Positions 8,042-14,937 are shown, numbered from the stretch's first letter. The stretch: DNA of 15,834 nucleotides from Phycisphaerales bacterium (GCA_003153915.1 PMBX01000221.1:5517-21350); one strand, 5' to 3'. The notes: generated by a model not told the origin, from the letters alone. Made by a program: numbers and translations.

Positions 8042-9529
8042 TTAATCCCGGCTGGGCCAGGTTCTGGCGGTGAGCCGTTTCATGTGAGCGGGAATATCCG
8101 CCGACCGCATCAGCGGCGGCAGCGGGCCGATGGTGGACATGACGAAGGTTGTGCTATTGGAGTAGTTCAATCCGCCGTGTGTGGAGGCCACCTTGATCGC
8201 TCCGGCGAAGTTCCTGGAACCGTAATAGAAGCGGTTCTCCAGCGAGACGATGACGTCGGGGACGTTCTCGGCCGATGCGAAGTGCGCCCGCCAGAGCCGC
8301 TCCAGCGGGGCGGGGTAGGCGTGCGTCGCCGTGGCCGAGAGAACCTGGTCGTCGTCGTAGAAGCCATCCGCGTCGGCCTGGAGTGAGCTGAGGATAGCGG
8401 CGAGTTTCAATGGATCGCCCCGGAGTGTCTTGTACGCGCATCGGCCTGGATGGCGGTGGATGATGGCTTGGCCGCCGTCGGCGGACAGGACCACCACCGT
8501 GTCCTGGTCGGCATAGCTGACCAGATCAACTCCCGTGCAGGCGGCAAGGTCCGCGGCCAGTTCCGCCGGGTGACGGGTGGAGAAACCGGCGTAGGTTTCC
8601 AGCCCGAAGCGGGTGGAGACGACATCCCGGTCCCCTCGGAGACTCTCGGACAAGCGCCAAGCTCGCCCCCGCAGGTGTTCCTCCAGCGGGATCCGCGTGG
8701 ATTGGACATAGCTGTGGCCGTGGTCGGCCAGCAACGTGACCTCCGTCAGCCCGCGCGTCTGCCAGAGGACCTGGAGGATCAGCCGTTCGACTTGCTTCAG
8801 CGCCCGCTGCTGTCCGGAGGCGCCGTACTTGGTGCTCACCCCGGCGGAACTGACCAGGTATGCAAGCGTCTCCCGCCCTTCGGCGCGGTTGAAGAATCGC
8901 ACGATGTCGTTGAGTTCCTTTCCGAATACTTCCCAGGGCGCGACGTAACTAACGGCGTCCCAGATGAGATTGGCGCGGTAGGCAAGCAGGCGGTTGTAGG
9001 GCTGGTTCTTGCCGGTGACATAATCCCATGCCCCGCCGGCCAGTTTGTTCTTGCGCGTGTCGAAGTATTCGGCCTCGAAGCCGCGGCAGGGGATGTAGCC
9101 CAGGATGTCCTCTATGCACAGGTCCGTAAGCGTTGGATACGGCGCCACGACGCGCGAGGGTGGATGGAACATCCGCAGTCCGCCGGCATCGTAATAACGC
9201 TTCACCACGTCATAGCCGAAACCGTCGAGGATTATCACCAGGTGGCGACAGTGTGTAGGCGGGATGGCGTCAAGGTCCAGAATCTGCTTGCAGGCTCCAT
9301 TGGCGGTGGAGTCATAACCGATGCGGTTGATTCGCCCGTTGGGGTCGGCGAAGGTGAAGAAATCCGCCCGTGCGTCGCCGTCGGTGTCATAGGCAGCCGA
9401 CGCTCCGGCTGAGCGGGCCGGGGCGGGCATGGAGTCAGTGGGGAAGTGCAGCGGTTTGGCGCAACCCCAGGACCAGCAGGTGAAAACCGCCAGCATCGCT
9501 GTGGGCAACCATCGCGACATGTGTGTCAT
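8042..9529 (-). CDS. Exported lipoprotein of the alkaline phosphatase / NPP superfamily, possibly degenerate
   Basis: A 495-residue protein with a hydrophobic N-terminal signal ending '...FTCWSWGCAKP'. Cys23 is the likely lipidated residue, although Trp/Ser before Gly make the lipobox non-canonical. Residues 47-60 (YDTDGDARADFFTF) resemble an Asp-rich calcium-binding loop. The alkaline phosphatase core follows: 'VIILDGFGYD' (Asp102), 'APYPTLTD' (Thr133, the likely nucleophile position), 'LLADHGHS' (Asp269, His270) and 'ASTHGGLNYSN' (His451). The segment where family members have D-x3-H for the other metal is 'YLVSSAGVSTKYG', with Ala229 and Thr233 at those two positions. The protein may therefore bind one metal or be inactive. 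The start at 9529 has GGGAG 5 nt upstream; a second Met is three codons on. It is the first gene of a unit with addB and addA. The phosphodiesterase class assignment is fairly secure; the substrate is unknown. Confidence 0.75.
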   Translation of the reverse strand: MTHMSRWLPTAMLAVFTCWSWGCAKPLHFPTDSMPAPARSAGASAAYDTDGDARADFFTFADPNGRINRIGYDSTANGACKQILDLDAIPPTHCRHLVIILDGFGYDVVKRYYDAGGLRMFHPPSRVVAPYPTLTDLCIEDILGYIPCRGFEAEYFDTRKNKLAGGAWDYVTGKNQPYNRLLAYRANLIWDAVSYVAPWEVFGKELNDIVRFFNRAEGRETLAYLVSSAGVSTKYGASGQQRALKQVERLILQVLWQTRGLTEVTLLADHGHSYVQSTRIPLEEHLRGRAWRLSESLRGDRDVVSTRFGLETYAGFSTRHPAELAADLAACTGVDLVSYADQDTVVVLSADGGQAIIHRHPGRCAYKTLRGDPLKLAAILSSLQADADGFYDDDQVLSATATHAYPAPLERLWRAHFASAENVPDVIVSLENRFYYGSRNFAGAIKVASTHGGLNYSNSTTFVMSTIGPLPPLMRSADIPAHMKRLTARTWPSRD

Positions 9530-9607
9530 GCTATCTCCCGCCCGCCGCGCGGTAGCGAACTGCCGCGGGTCGAGTCTTTCCTTTTGTCCGAACCTGGATT
9601 ATCTCTG
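9530..9607. other. Divergent intergenic region between the phosphatase-like lipoprotein and the dehydrogenase
   Basis: A 78-bp spacer from which both flanking genes are read outward. It must hold or adjoin two promoters, but I see no convincing -35/-10 pair on either strand. The only clear signal is GGGAG on the minus strand at 9535-9539, the ribosome binding site of the lipoprotein gene. The right half contains pyrimidine-rich 'TCTTTCCTTTTGTCC'. Confidence 0.5.
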
Positions 9608-10876
9608 ATGCCTGCCATGAGGGCGTTAGTATATCAAATTCATCCGCTGGGTTGGCTGGCTTGCCAGGCATTGAAAGGCATTTGGCCGTCGCTGCGGTTC
9701 TCGCGCGTCGGTGGGCTTGCGATTCGGGATGTGGCGGTTCCCAAACTACCGGGCGACGACTGGGTCCTCTGCCGCACGCTGTTGGGGGGCATCTGTGGGA
9801 CGGACCTGTCGATCCTCAATCAGGCCCAACCGGCGGATTCGATCCTCCAGGCATTCAGTTCCTCCCCGATGATCCTGGGCCATGAGAACGTAGCGGTGGT
9901 GGAGCAGGTCGCAACGGGCGTGGGCAAAGAGTGGCTGGGGCGGCGGGTCTGCGTGGAGCCGACGCTCTGTTGCGCCGTCCGAGGGATCGAGCCTCCCTGC
10001 CGGTCTTGCCGGGATGGGCGTTTCGGCGTATGCGAAAACTTCGGCGCTGACGGGGCGGGTTCCTCCCGCCTGCCGCCGGGCACGAGCATCGGCTACAACC
10101 GCGCCACGGGCGGGGCGTTTGGAGAGTTTTTCGTCGCCCACCGAAGCCAGCTCGTCCCCGTCCCGGAGGGCATGTCCGACGAGCAGGCCGTGCTGACCGA
10201 TCCGCTGGCCTGTTCCCTGCACGCGGTACTGCGAGTGGACCTTTCGGCGGCCGCTCGGGTGCTGGTCTATGGCGCGGGCGTCATCGGCCTGGGCGTGATC
10301 GCCGCCCTGCGTGCGACGGGCTACCGGGGCGTCATCGACGCCCTGGACCGCGCGGATTACCTGGGCGACCTGGCTCGCTCGATGGGGGCCGACGAATTCC
10401 TGCTGTCGCCGCGACGATCGGCCGACCGCTTCGCCATGGTCGCCCGGCGGACCGGGGGGACGGTCCATCGCGTACGATTTGGCAACCACATGCTTTCGGG
10501 CGGATACGACGCGGTGTTCGACTGCGTGGGGGGGGCCGAGTCCCTGAACGAATGCCTCAAATGGTGCGCCGCCGGAGGGCAGGTGGTAATGGTGGGCACG
10601 GGCGGCAGGGCAGCAGACCTGACGGCGGTGTGGTTTACCGAACTGCGCGTCCTGGGCGCTTATGGGCGGGGGATGGAATTGTTCGAGGGTAGGCGGATCG
10701 CAACGTATCCACTGGTCCATGAGTGGCTGGCCGGCGGGAGGCTCAAGACCGCCGCCCTGCTGACGCATACCTTCCCCCTGGCCGATTACCGCCATGCCAT
10801 CGAGGTCGCCTCCCGCAAGTCCGCCTGGGCAGCGGTGAAGGTGGCCTTTGACTTTCGCCCCCTTCGGCGGGCATAA
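9608..10876 (+). CDS. Zinc-dependent medium-chain dehydrogenase (threonine dehydrogenase-like)
   Basis: An MDR-family NAD(P)-dependent alcohol/polyol dehydrogenase, 422 residues. The catalytic zinc site is marked by Cys63 in 'GGICGTD' and by 'LGHE' (His92, Glu93). The structural zinc lobe is 'CCAVRGIEPPCRSCRDGRFGVC': Cys131-x2-Cys134-x7-Cys142 is standard, while the first ligand (Cys121 or Cys122) is set further away than usual by an insertion. A Rossmann fold follows with 'VYGAGVIGLGVIAAL'. 'VFDCVGGAESLNECLKWCAAGGQVVMVGTGG' is the usual cofactor-domain strand-turn. The frame is open upstream to 9446, but that stretch overlaps the divergent lipoprotein gene; the core begins at 'MRALVYQ', so the ATG at 9608 (or 9617) is chosen. 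No clear Shine-Dalgarno is visible. purE follows after 32 nt. The substrate cannot be told from sequence. Confidence 0.87.
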   Translation: MPAMRALVYQIHPLGWLACQALKGIWPSLRFSRVGGLAIRDVAVPKLPGDDWVLCRTLLGGICGTDLSILNQAQPADSILQAFSSSPMILGHENVAVVEQVATGVGKEWLGRRVCVEPTLCCAVRGIEPPCRSCRDGRFGVCENFGADGAGSSRLPPGTSIGYNRATGGAFGEFFVAHRSQLVPVPEGMSDEQAVLTDPLACSLHAVLRVDLSAAARVLVYGAGVIGLGVIAALRATGYRGVIDALDRADYLGDLARSMGADEFLLSPRRSADRFAMVARRTGGTVHRVRFGNHMLSGGYDAVFDCVGGAESLNECLKWCAAGGQVVMVGTGGRAADLTAVWFTELRVLGAYGRGMELFEGRRIATYPLVHEWLAGGRLKTAALLTHTFPLADYRHAIEVASRKSAWAAVKVAFDFRPLRRA

Positions 10877-10908
10877 TCCCACCCTTGGTAAACAGGCGAG
10901 GATAGATC

Positions 10909-11418
10909 ATGGCCAAGAAGAACAAACCGGTGGTCGGAGTGGTCCTTGGCAGCCACAGCGACCTGGAGACGATGCGGCGGTGCGTGGAGCAGTTGGCGTC
11001 CTTCGGGATCGCCCACGAGGTGCGGGTGATCTCCGCCCATCGCAGCCCCGACGCGTCGCATGAATACGCCGCCTCCGCCGTGCGCAGGGGGCTGAAAGTC
11101 ATCATCGCCGGGGCTGGGATGAGCGCCACCCTGGCGGGCGTGCTGGCCTCCAAGACGCACCTGCCCGTCATCGGCGTACCAGTCAGTTCCGGCCCGTTGG
11201 CGGGGGTGGACGCCTTTGTCAGCACCCTCCAGATGCCCCCTGGCGTACCCGTCGGCTGCATGAGTATCGGCGCCGCCGGGGCCACCAACGCCGCCCTCTT
11301 CGCCGCCGAGATACTGGCCATCAGCGATGCCAAGCTGGCCAAGAAGCTGGTGGAGTTCAAGAAGTCCCAGGCCCAGGCCGTCGCGCAAAAAGACGCCGAA
11401 GTCCGCACGATGGTCTAG
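10909..11418 (+). CDS. purE: PurE-family 5-(carboxyamino)imidazole ribonucleotide mutase homologue
   Basis: A 169-residue class I PurE homologue. In purine synthesis PurE moves the carboxyl group of N5-CAIR to give CAIR. Conserved parts are 'VLGSHSDLETM' (Ser15, Ser17, Asp18), 'VISAHRSPDA' (His44, Arg45; His44 aligns with the catalytic His45 of E. coli), 'GVPVSSGPLAGVDAF', 'LQMPPGVPVG' and 'GAAGATNAALFAAEIL'. The active-site loop usually written AAHLPG is 'SATLAG' here: Thr74 replaces the second conserved histidine and Ala76 replaces proline. This weakens confidence that it works as a normal PurE. GAGG lies 7 nt before the ATG. It follows the dehydrogenase by 32 nt with no terminator between, so the two are probably co-transcribed; no purK is in view. 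The lysine-rich C-terminal tail (about residues 143-169) is longer than that of a minimal PurE. Confidence 0.85.
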   Translation: MAKKNKPVVGVVLGSHSDLETMRRCVEQLASFGIAHEVRVISAHRSPDASHEYAASAVRRGLKVIIAGAGMSATLAGVLASKTHLPVIGVPVSSGPLAGVDAFVSTLQMPPGVPVGCMSIGAAGATNAALFAAEILAISDAKLAKKLVEFKKSQAQAVAQKDAEVRTMV

Positions 11419-11438
11419 AAAATCCTTGGTGACATCGC

Positions 11439-11510
11439 GGTAGGGCTTCCGTCCCACCTCGCTATCAAGCACCTGTCAGACTTGCGGGACAGAGCCCCGC
11501 CAGCCAGGTG
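11439..11510. terminator. Hairpin cluster between convergent purE and PPIase genes (candidate bidirectional terminator)
   Basis: Two stem-loops lie in the 152-bp spacer. The first pairs 11439-11446 with 11451-11458 around a TTCC loop, 8 pairs with one mismatch and one G-T. The second is nested: CACCTG (11470-11475) pairs with CAGGTG (11505-11510), enclosing GCGGG (11484-11488) paired with CCCGC (11496-11500) around a 7-nt loop. Neither is followed by a T-tract on either strand, so this is not a canonical intrinsic terminator. Its position between two convergent stops makes a transcription-ending or mRNA-stabilising role plausible. Confidence 0.4.
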
Positions 11511-11570
11511 TAACTCTGGAATATCCCTTGTGGTAGGCGTAAGTGACCGGGCCGCGATCTGCGATTCGGG

Positions 11571-12578
11571 TTATTTATCCGCTGGTTCCGTTTCTGTTGA
11601 GGTTTCCCGGTTCTCGGCTGCGGCGGCCTTGAGGAAGGGGTCGGCGTACTGAATTCGGCCTTCCTTCTGCGCCGAGCGGATCAGGTCCAGCAGGATCTGC
11701 TGTTGGGCCTTATGGATTGCATCGCTCTTGACGTTGGCGGCCAGCTTATCCTTGACGTCTTCCAGGCGGACATTCTGCGGCTCGATGACCTTCTCCAGAC
11801 GCAGGATGTGGAAGGTCGTGCCCGACTGCACCGGTGGGGAAAGCTCCCCGACCTTCGTCAGCGCGCACGCGGCCCCTCGGATGGGCGGTGGGATCATGGC
11901 GCTGCGGGCGCCGATGGGCGGGAGCAGGCCGCCGTTCCTGGCCGTGGCGTTTGTGGATTCCTTACCGGCCAGTTCGGTAAAGTTCGCGCCTTCGCCAAGT
12001 TTCTTGAGGATCTCCTGCGCCGAGGTCAACGAGTCGCACTGGATGTGGCGGACCTCCACCTTGCGCCCATAAAGGTCCTCGAAGGCATCCTTTATCTGCT
12101 GGTCGGTGACGGTGATACCCGGTTCGGCCAGCTTGGCCAGCAGGATGTTGCGGTAGAGGATCATCCTCCATTGTTCGTGGGGGATTCCTTTTTCCGTCAG
12201 GAGTTGCTCCAGCAGTTGTTCGCGCTGATCGGCCCCGACAGAGCCGCCGAAAAGCCTTTCCAGCGTCCGAGTCTCCTCTGCCTGGACTTCCGCATCCGAG
12301 GCCGAAAGGTTCTGCTTTTTCGCCGCCTGCTCGACCAGTTCCGAGGCGATCAGTTGCTGCGCCATGGCCAGGCCCTGTGAGCGGACCAGCAGGTCATGGA
12401 GTTGGTCCATGTAAATGGGCGCCCCGTTGACGGTGGCCATGACGGCCCGGCCGGCCGGATGCGTTGTCGCGGCGGTGGCGGGGGTGGGGCGAGTGGTCGC
12501 CGCCTTCGTGACCGGTTGAGCCGCTGCGCAGCCGGCCAACAGATAACCAACGATCATCGATACCACAACTTTAGGCAT
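11571..12578 (-). CDS. Lipoprotein parvulin-type peptidyl-prolyl isomerase (SurA/PrsA-like)
   Basis: An exported folding factor of 335 residues. The N-terminus 'MPKVVVSMIVGYLLAGC' is a short signal with a good lipobox (LLAGC, Cys17), followed by a Thr/Pro/Ala/Arg linker. A SurA-N-like chaperone region begins 'VMATVNGAPIYMDQLHDLLV' (about residues 46-65) and continues helical to about 160. The parvulin domain spans about 174-268: 'VEVRHIQCDSLTSAQEILKKL' (His178), 'GANFTELAGKEST', 'NGGLLPPIG' and 'GTTFHILRLEKV'. The tail is helical and ends in a Glu/Thr-rich stretch. The frame is open upstream to 12902, but that part overlaps the kinase gene and is its shadow. The ATG at 12578 has GGAAGGA 8 nt upstream and puts the signal peptide at the start. 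It probably helps outer-envelope proteins fold. It lies 124 nt downstream of the kinase and may be in the same transcript. Confidence 0.87.
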   Translation of the reverse strand: MPKVVVSMIVGYLLAGCAAAQPVTKAATTRPTPATAATTHPAGRAVMATVNGAPIYMDQLHDLLVRSQGLAMAQQLIASELVEQAAKKQNLSASDAEVQAEETRTLERLFGGSVGADQREQLLEQLLTEKGIPHEQWRMILYRNILLAKLAEPGITVTDQQIKDAFEDLYGRKVEVRHIQCDSLTSAQEILKKLGEGANFTELAGKESTNATARNGGLLPPIGARSAMIPPPIRGAACALTKVGELSPPVQSGTTFHILRLEKVIEPQNVRLEDVKDKLAANVKSDAIHKAQQQILLDLIRSAQKEGRIQYADPFLKAAAAENRETSTETEPADK

Positions 12579-12702
12579 GGGGAGAATCCTTCCAGGTCGG
12601 TCCCGGCCCGGAATCAACCGGGAAGGGATAGGTTTATCTAAACAGGCCGATATCGCCATCCTCAATCGACCGGGATAGCGTAACGAATCGCAGGCGGGCC
12701 CG
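12579..12702 (-). other. Spacer between kinase and isomerase genes
   Basis: This 124-bp gap holds the isomerase ribosome binding site (GGAAGGA, 12593-12587). It also has a small hairpin (CCCGG 12607-12611 with CCGGG 12618-12622, 6-nt loop) and a near-palindrome GTTTATCTAAAC (12632-12643) with two 5-bp arms. TTGAGG (12665-12660) followed by poor -10 matches might be a weak promoter. None of these is strong enough to call a terminator or operator. Confidence 0.3.
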
Positions 12703-13818
12703 TCAATCTTTGTTGGTTTCCGTGTCGCCTTCCGCCGGTATCGGAAACGACAAGGTGAACTTCGTCCCCATTCCAAGTTCCGACTCGACGCGGATGGCGC
12801 CTCCCATCTCCACGACGATTCCGTGGGCCACCGACAAGCCCAGACCGGGATTGGCGCGATCTCCTCCGGCCAGCAGGCCCTTGGTGGTGAAGAACGGTTC
12901 AAACACCAGCGGAAGGTGTTCCTTGCGGATTCCGCAACCGGTGTCTGCGAAGGTCAGGAGCACTTCGTTGCCTCGTCGGTCCAGGCCGATGGAGATGGTC
13001 CCGCCCTCGCTCATGGCTTCCTCGGAGTTGGTCAGGAGATTGCCCAGGACCTGATGCATCCGGTTGGCCTCGACGGGGATTATGGGAACGGCCTTGAGGT
13101 CCAGGTTGAGCTGGATTCCCCGATCCGCCAGGGGGCGTTCCACCAAGTGCACGAATGTTAGCACCACCTCGGTCAGGTCGGCAAGGTCGCTGCGGCGGGC
13201 GTCCCGCTTGGCGAAGCTCAGAAGGGACTGCGTGATCTTGGAGGCCCTGGCGGCGGCCTCGGCGGTCATCTGAAGCGCCCGCTTCATGGCCGCGGTGTTT
13301 CCACTGGTCAGCGCGTAGTCAACGAAAGTGGCCACGCCGCCCAGGATGTTGTTGAAGTGATGCGCGACGCCTCCGGCCAGCGTGCCAAGGGAGGCGATCT
13401 TCTCGGCTTGGGCCAGTCGTTCGGCCAGCCGCTTGCGGTGTGTCTCGTCGATGATCCAGGCGGCCACCCCCTGGACGGTGTTGTCGGCAGCGGGGATGGG
13501 CGAGAGGATCACCATCAGGTCCTTGTTTTGCCCGGAAGCGTTTCCAAGTTGCACGTCGAGCTGGCTGGTCATGCGGCGCTTAGAGGTGCGCTGGAGCAGG
13601 CGGCGCAGGAGGCGATGCCGGTCGGTTGGTACGACCTGGTAGAGGCTATGTCCGATCATGGAGGAGGCTTTTTGCCCCAGCAGTTCCTCGGCGGCGGGAT
13701 TCCAGGCGACGATGTTGTACTCGGTGTCGGTGGCGATCATGGCCACCGCGGCGTGTTCAAACAACTGGCGATAGAAATCGCTTGGGCCTTGGCTCGTCAC
13801 GGGTGTCTTATCGTTCAT
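12703..13818 (-). CDS. Cytoplasmic PAS-domain sensor histidine kinase (NtrB-like)
   Basis: A 371-residue two-component kinase without transmembrane segments. A PAS domain covers about residues 14-130 ('FEHAAVAMIATDTEYNIVAW', 'NPAAEELLG', then 'VQGVAAWIIDETHRKR'). The dimerisation/phosphoacceptor helix has 'LGTLAGGVAHHFNNIL', with His153 as the expected phosphorylation site; the next residue, usually Glu or Asp, is His154. The ATPase domain has an N box 'NLLTNSEEAM' (Asn260, Asn264), G1 'DTGCGI' (292-297), F box 'FEPFFTTKG' and G2 'GLGLS' (325-329), all intact. No response regulator is in view, so its partner must be encoded elsewhere. It follows the unknown lipoprotein gene by 41 nt and has no good Shine-Dalgarno, consistent with co-transcription. 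The signal sensed by the PAS domain is unknown. Confidence 0.9.
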   Translation of the reverse strand: MNDKTPVTSQGPSDFYRQLFEHAAVAMIATDTEYNIVAWNPAAEELLGQKASSMIGHSLYQVVPTDRHRLLRRLLQRTSKRRMTSQLDVQLGNASGQNKDLMVILSPIPAADNTVQGVAAWIIDETHRKRLAERLAQAEKIASLGTLAGGVAHHFNNILGGVATFVDYALTSGNTAAMKRALQMTAEAAARASKITQSLLSFAKRDARRSDLADLTEVVLTFVHLVERPLADRGIQLNLDLKAVPIIPVEANRMHQVLGNLLTNSEEAMSEGGTISIGLDRRGNEVLLTFADTGCGIRKEHLPLVFEPFFTTKGLLAGGDRANPGLGLSVAHGIVVEMGGAIRVESELGMGTKFTLSFPIPAEGDTETNKD

Positions 13819-13859
13819 GTGCGGATGGTTCCAGGAACAAGACCGCCTTCCCGCGGCGG

Positions 13860-14714
13860 CTACTGGCGGACCGGGGCGGTAAGCACTTCGGGAATCAGCA
13901 CGAAGACCGTTTCATACCGGATACCGTCCCGTTCGACCATCAGGAATTTCTCTCCCACGCTGCCGGGCAGGCCGGCCGAAGCGGTAGGCCCGATGATGAG
14001 GAAATCCTTTTCGGGCACAGTGGCCTGGAATTGCAGCGACGGAAAACTATAGATTTCCTGGCTGGCCTCGAAACCGGCGCCCTCGGGTCGGTTGACGATC
14101 GTGGTTTCGATGGCCGAGGAACGCATCTGCGGCACCACCGTCATATGGACCGTCGCCGGGTCTTCCTCGGAGACGGCGCAGTCAACAGCCAGCAGGGCGT
14201 CTCCTGGGGGATAGTCCGCCCCGCTGACGGTCCCGTCGGGCAGCAACACGAAGACCACCTGCCCCGGCTGGCGCTTCTTGGCTGGGATCGCGACGGGCCG
14301 GCCTGGGAGGGTGACGGTGGAGATGTAGCTCACGTCCCTTCCGGACAGACGCTTAAACACCGCCGCCAGGTCGTTCCATTGATCGGCCTGGCCCAGTCCA
14401 ACCCGCAATCCGTTGCGCGCCAGGTTGGCCGACCGCGCGGCTTGGATCACCTCGTCGTCCGTGTATCGCCAGATTTCCTCCGATTCGCTGGCCGAACCGA
14501 GGGGCAACTCGATGGCGCAAAGGCGAAGTCGCACGAGCAGCCGGTAGCTTCCCAGCTCGGTGTCGGCCGGTCTGGTGGTGGGAAACGAGGCGGGCAACGG
14601 GGGGGAAGGTTGCGAGGCTTGCTCCGCCGGCCTTCGTGGTGGTGGTGGACAACCAATAATCACCAAGCCCGCCAGGGCACACAGGGCCTGGATCGCAACT
14701 TCCCGAATCTTCAT
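13860..14714 (-). CDS. Lipoprotein of unknown function
   Basis: I do not recognise this family. From the preferred ATG at 14714 the protein is 284 residues, starting 'MKIREVAIQALCALAGLVIIGC'. This is a basic N-terminus, a hydrophobic stretch and a lipobox ending at Cys22, followed by a Pro/Ser/Thr-rich linker of about 30 residues. The rest is mixed beta/alpha without membrane segments. It includes 'YRLLVRLRLCAIELPLG', 'GQVVFVLLPDGTVSGADYPPGDALLAVDC' and a C-terminal 'MVERDGIRYETVFVLIPEVL'. No catalytic motif is evident. An in-frame ATG four codons upstream (14726) is possible; neither has a Shine-Dalgarno. A candidate promoter lies upstream, and the histidine kinase gene follows 41 nt after the stop, so the two probably form an operon. 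It is anchored in the envelope while the kinase is cytosolic, so a direct link is not obvious. Confidence 0.72.
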   Translation of the reverse strand: MKIREVAIQALCALAGLVIIGCPPPPRRPAEQASQPSPPLPASFPTTRPADTELGSYRLLVRLRLCAIELPLGSASESEEIWRYTDDEVIQAARSANLARNGLRVGLGQADQWNDLAAVFKRLSGRDVSYISTVTLPGRPVAIPAKKRQPGQVVFVLLPDGTVSGADYPPGDALLAVDCAVSEEDPATVHMTVVPQMRSSAIETTIVNRPEGAGFEASQEIYSFPSLQFQATVPEKDFLIIGPTASAGLPGSVGEKFLMVERDGIRYETVFVLIPEVLTAPVRQ

Positions 14715-14758
14715 TGATGGTGCCATTGGGCAACGAATTCAAACGCAGTATGCCATCC

Positions 14759-14786
14759 ATCTTAGCAACCCGCCGGGGAGAGTCAA
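14759..14786 (-). promoter_or_regulatory. Candidate promoter for the lipoprotein-kinase unit
   Basis: On the minus strand, TTGACT (14786-14781, 5/6 to the -35 consensus) and TAAGAT (14764-14759, 4/6 to the -10) are separated by 16 bp. The implied start near 14752 gives a leader of about 38 nt before the ATG at 14714. Position and spacing fit, but the -10 is weak. Confidence 0.38.
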
Positions 14787-14834
14787 TTGTGGCGGGGGAC
14801 TTGTCAGGGCCTTTCAGTTCCAGGAATGAAAATG

Positions 14835-14870
14835 GTCACGAAGTCCACGAAGGTCTCGAAGTTCACAATA
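14835..14870. repeat. Degenerate 9-bp tandem repeat in an intergenic spacer
   Basis: Consecutive 9-bp units read GTCACGAAG, TCCACGAAG, GTCTCGAAG and a decayed TTCACAATA on the plus strand. The conserved core is CACGAAG (on the minus strand CTTCGTG). It lies 68 nt past the stop of the partial gene at the right end, between two same-strand genes. I recall CACGAAG-type arrays scattered through several high-GC genomes, but cannot confirm that here. No ORF of note covers it, and nothing else is recognisable between 14871 and 14937. Confidence 0.6.
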
Positions 14871-14937
14871 AAACCTTGAAATCAAACAAAGCCGCTTGGT
14901 GATTTCTTCGGCCTCGCGTGACACGAATTGAAATACT

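Noticed and set aside
8450..9412. 320-codon plus-strand open frame
   Set aside because: It is antisense to the phosphatase-superfamily lipoprotein, with no own ribosome binding site or domain.
9746..10882. 378-codon minus-strand open frame
   Set aside because: It is antisense to the dehydrogenase, which has clear zinc-site and Rossmann motifs. The translation is low-complexity and rich in Pro, Arg and His.
12637..12665. Possible promoter ahead of the isomerase (TTGAGG with TTTAGA or TTAGAT)
   Set aside because: The -10 matches are only 3/6 at any acceptable spacing.
12579..12902. Extended N-terminus of the isomerase
   Set aside because: It is the shadow of the kinase ATPase domain. A lipoprotein signal and a good ribosome binding site mark the start at 12578.
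13626..14717. 363-codon plus-strand open frame
   Set aside because: It spans two minus-strand genes and the gap between them, and its composition is that of a shadow frame.
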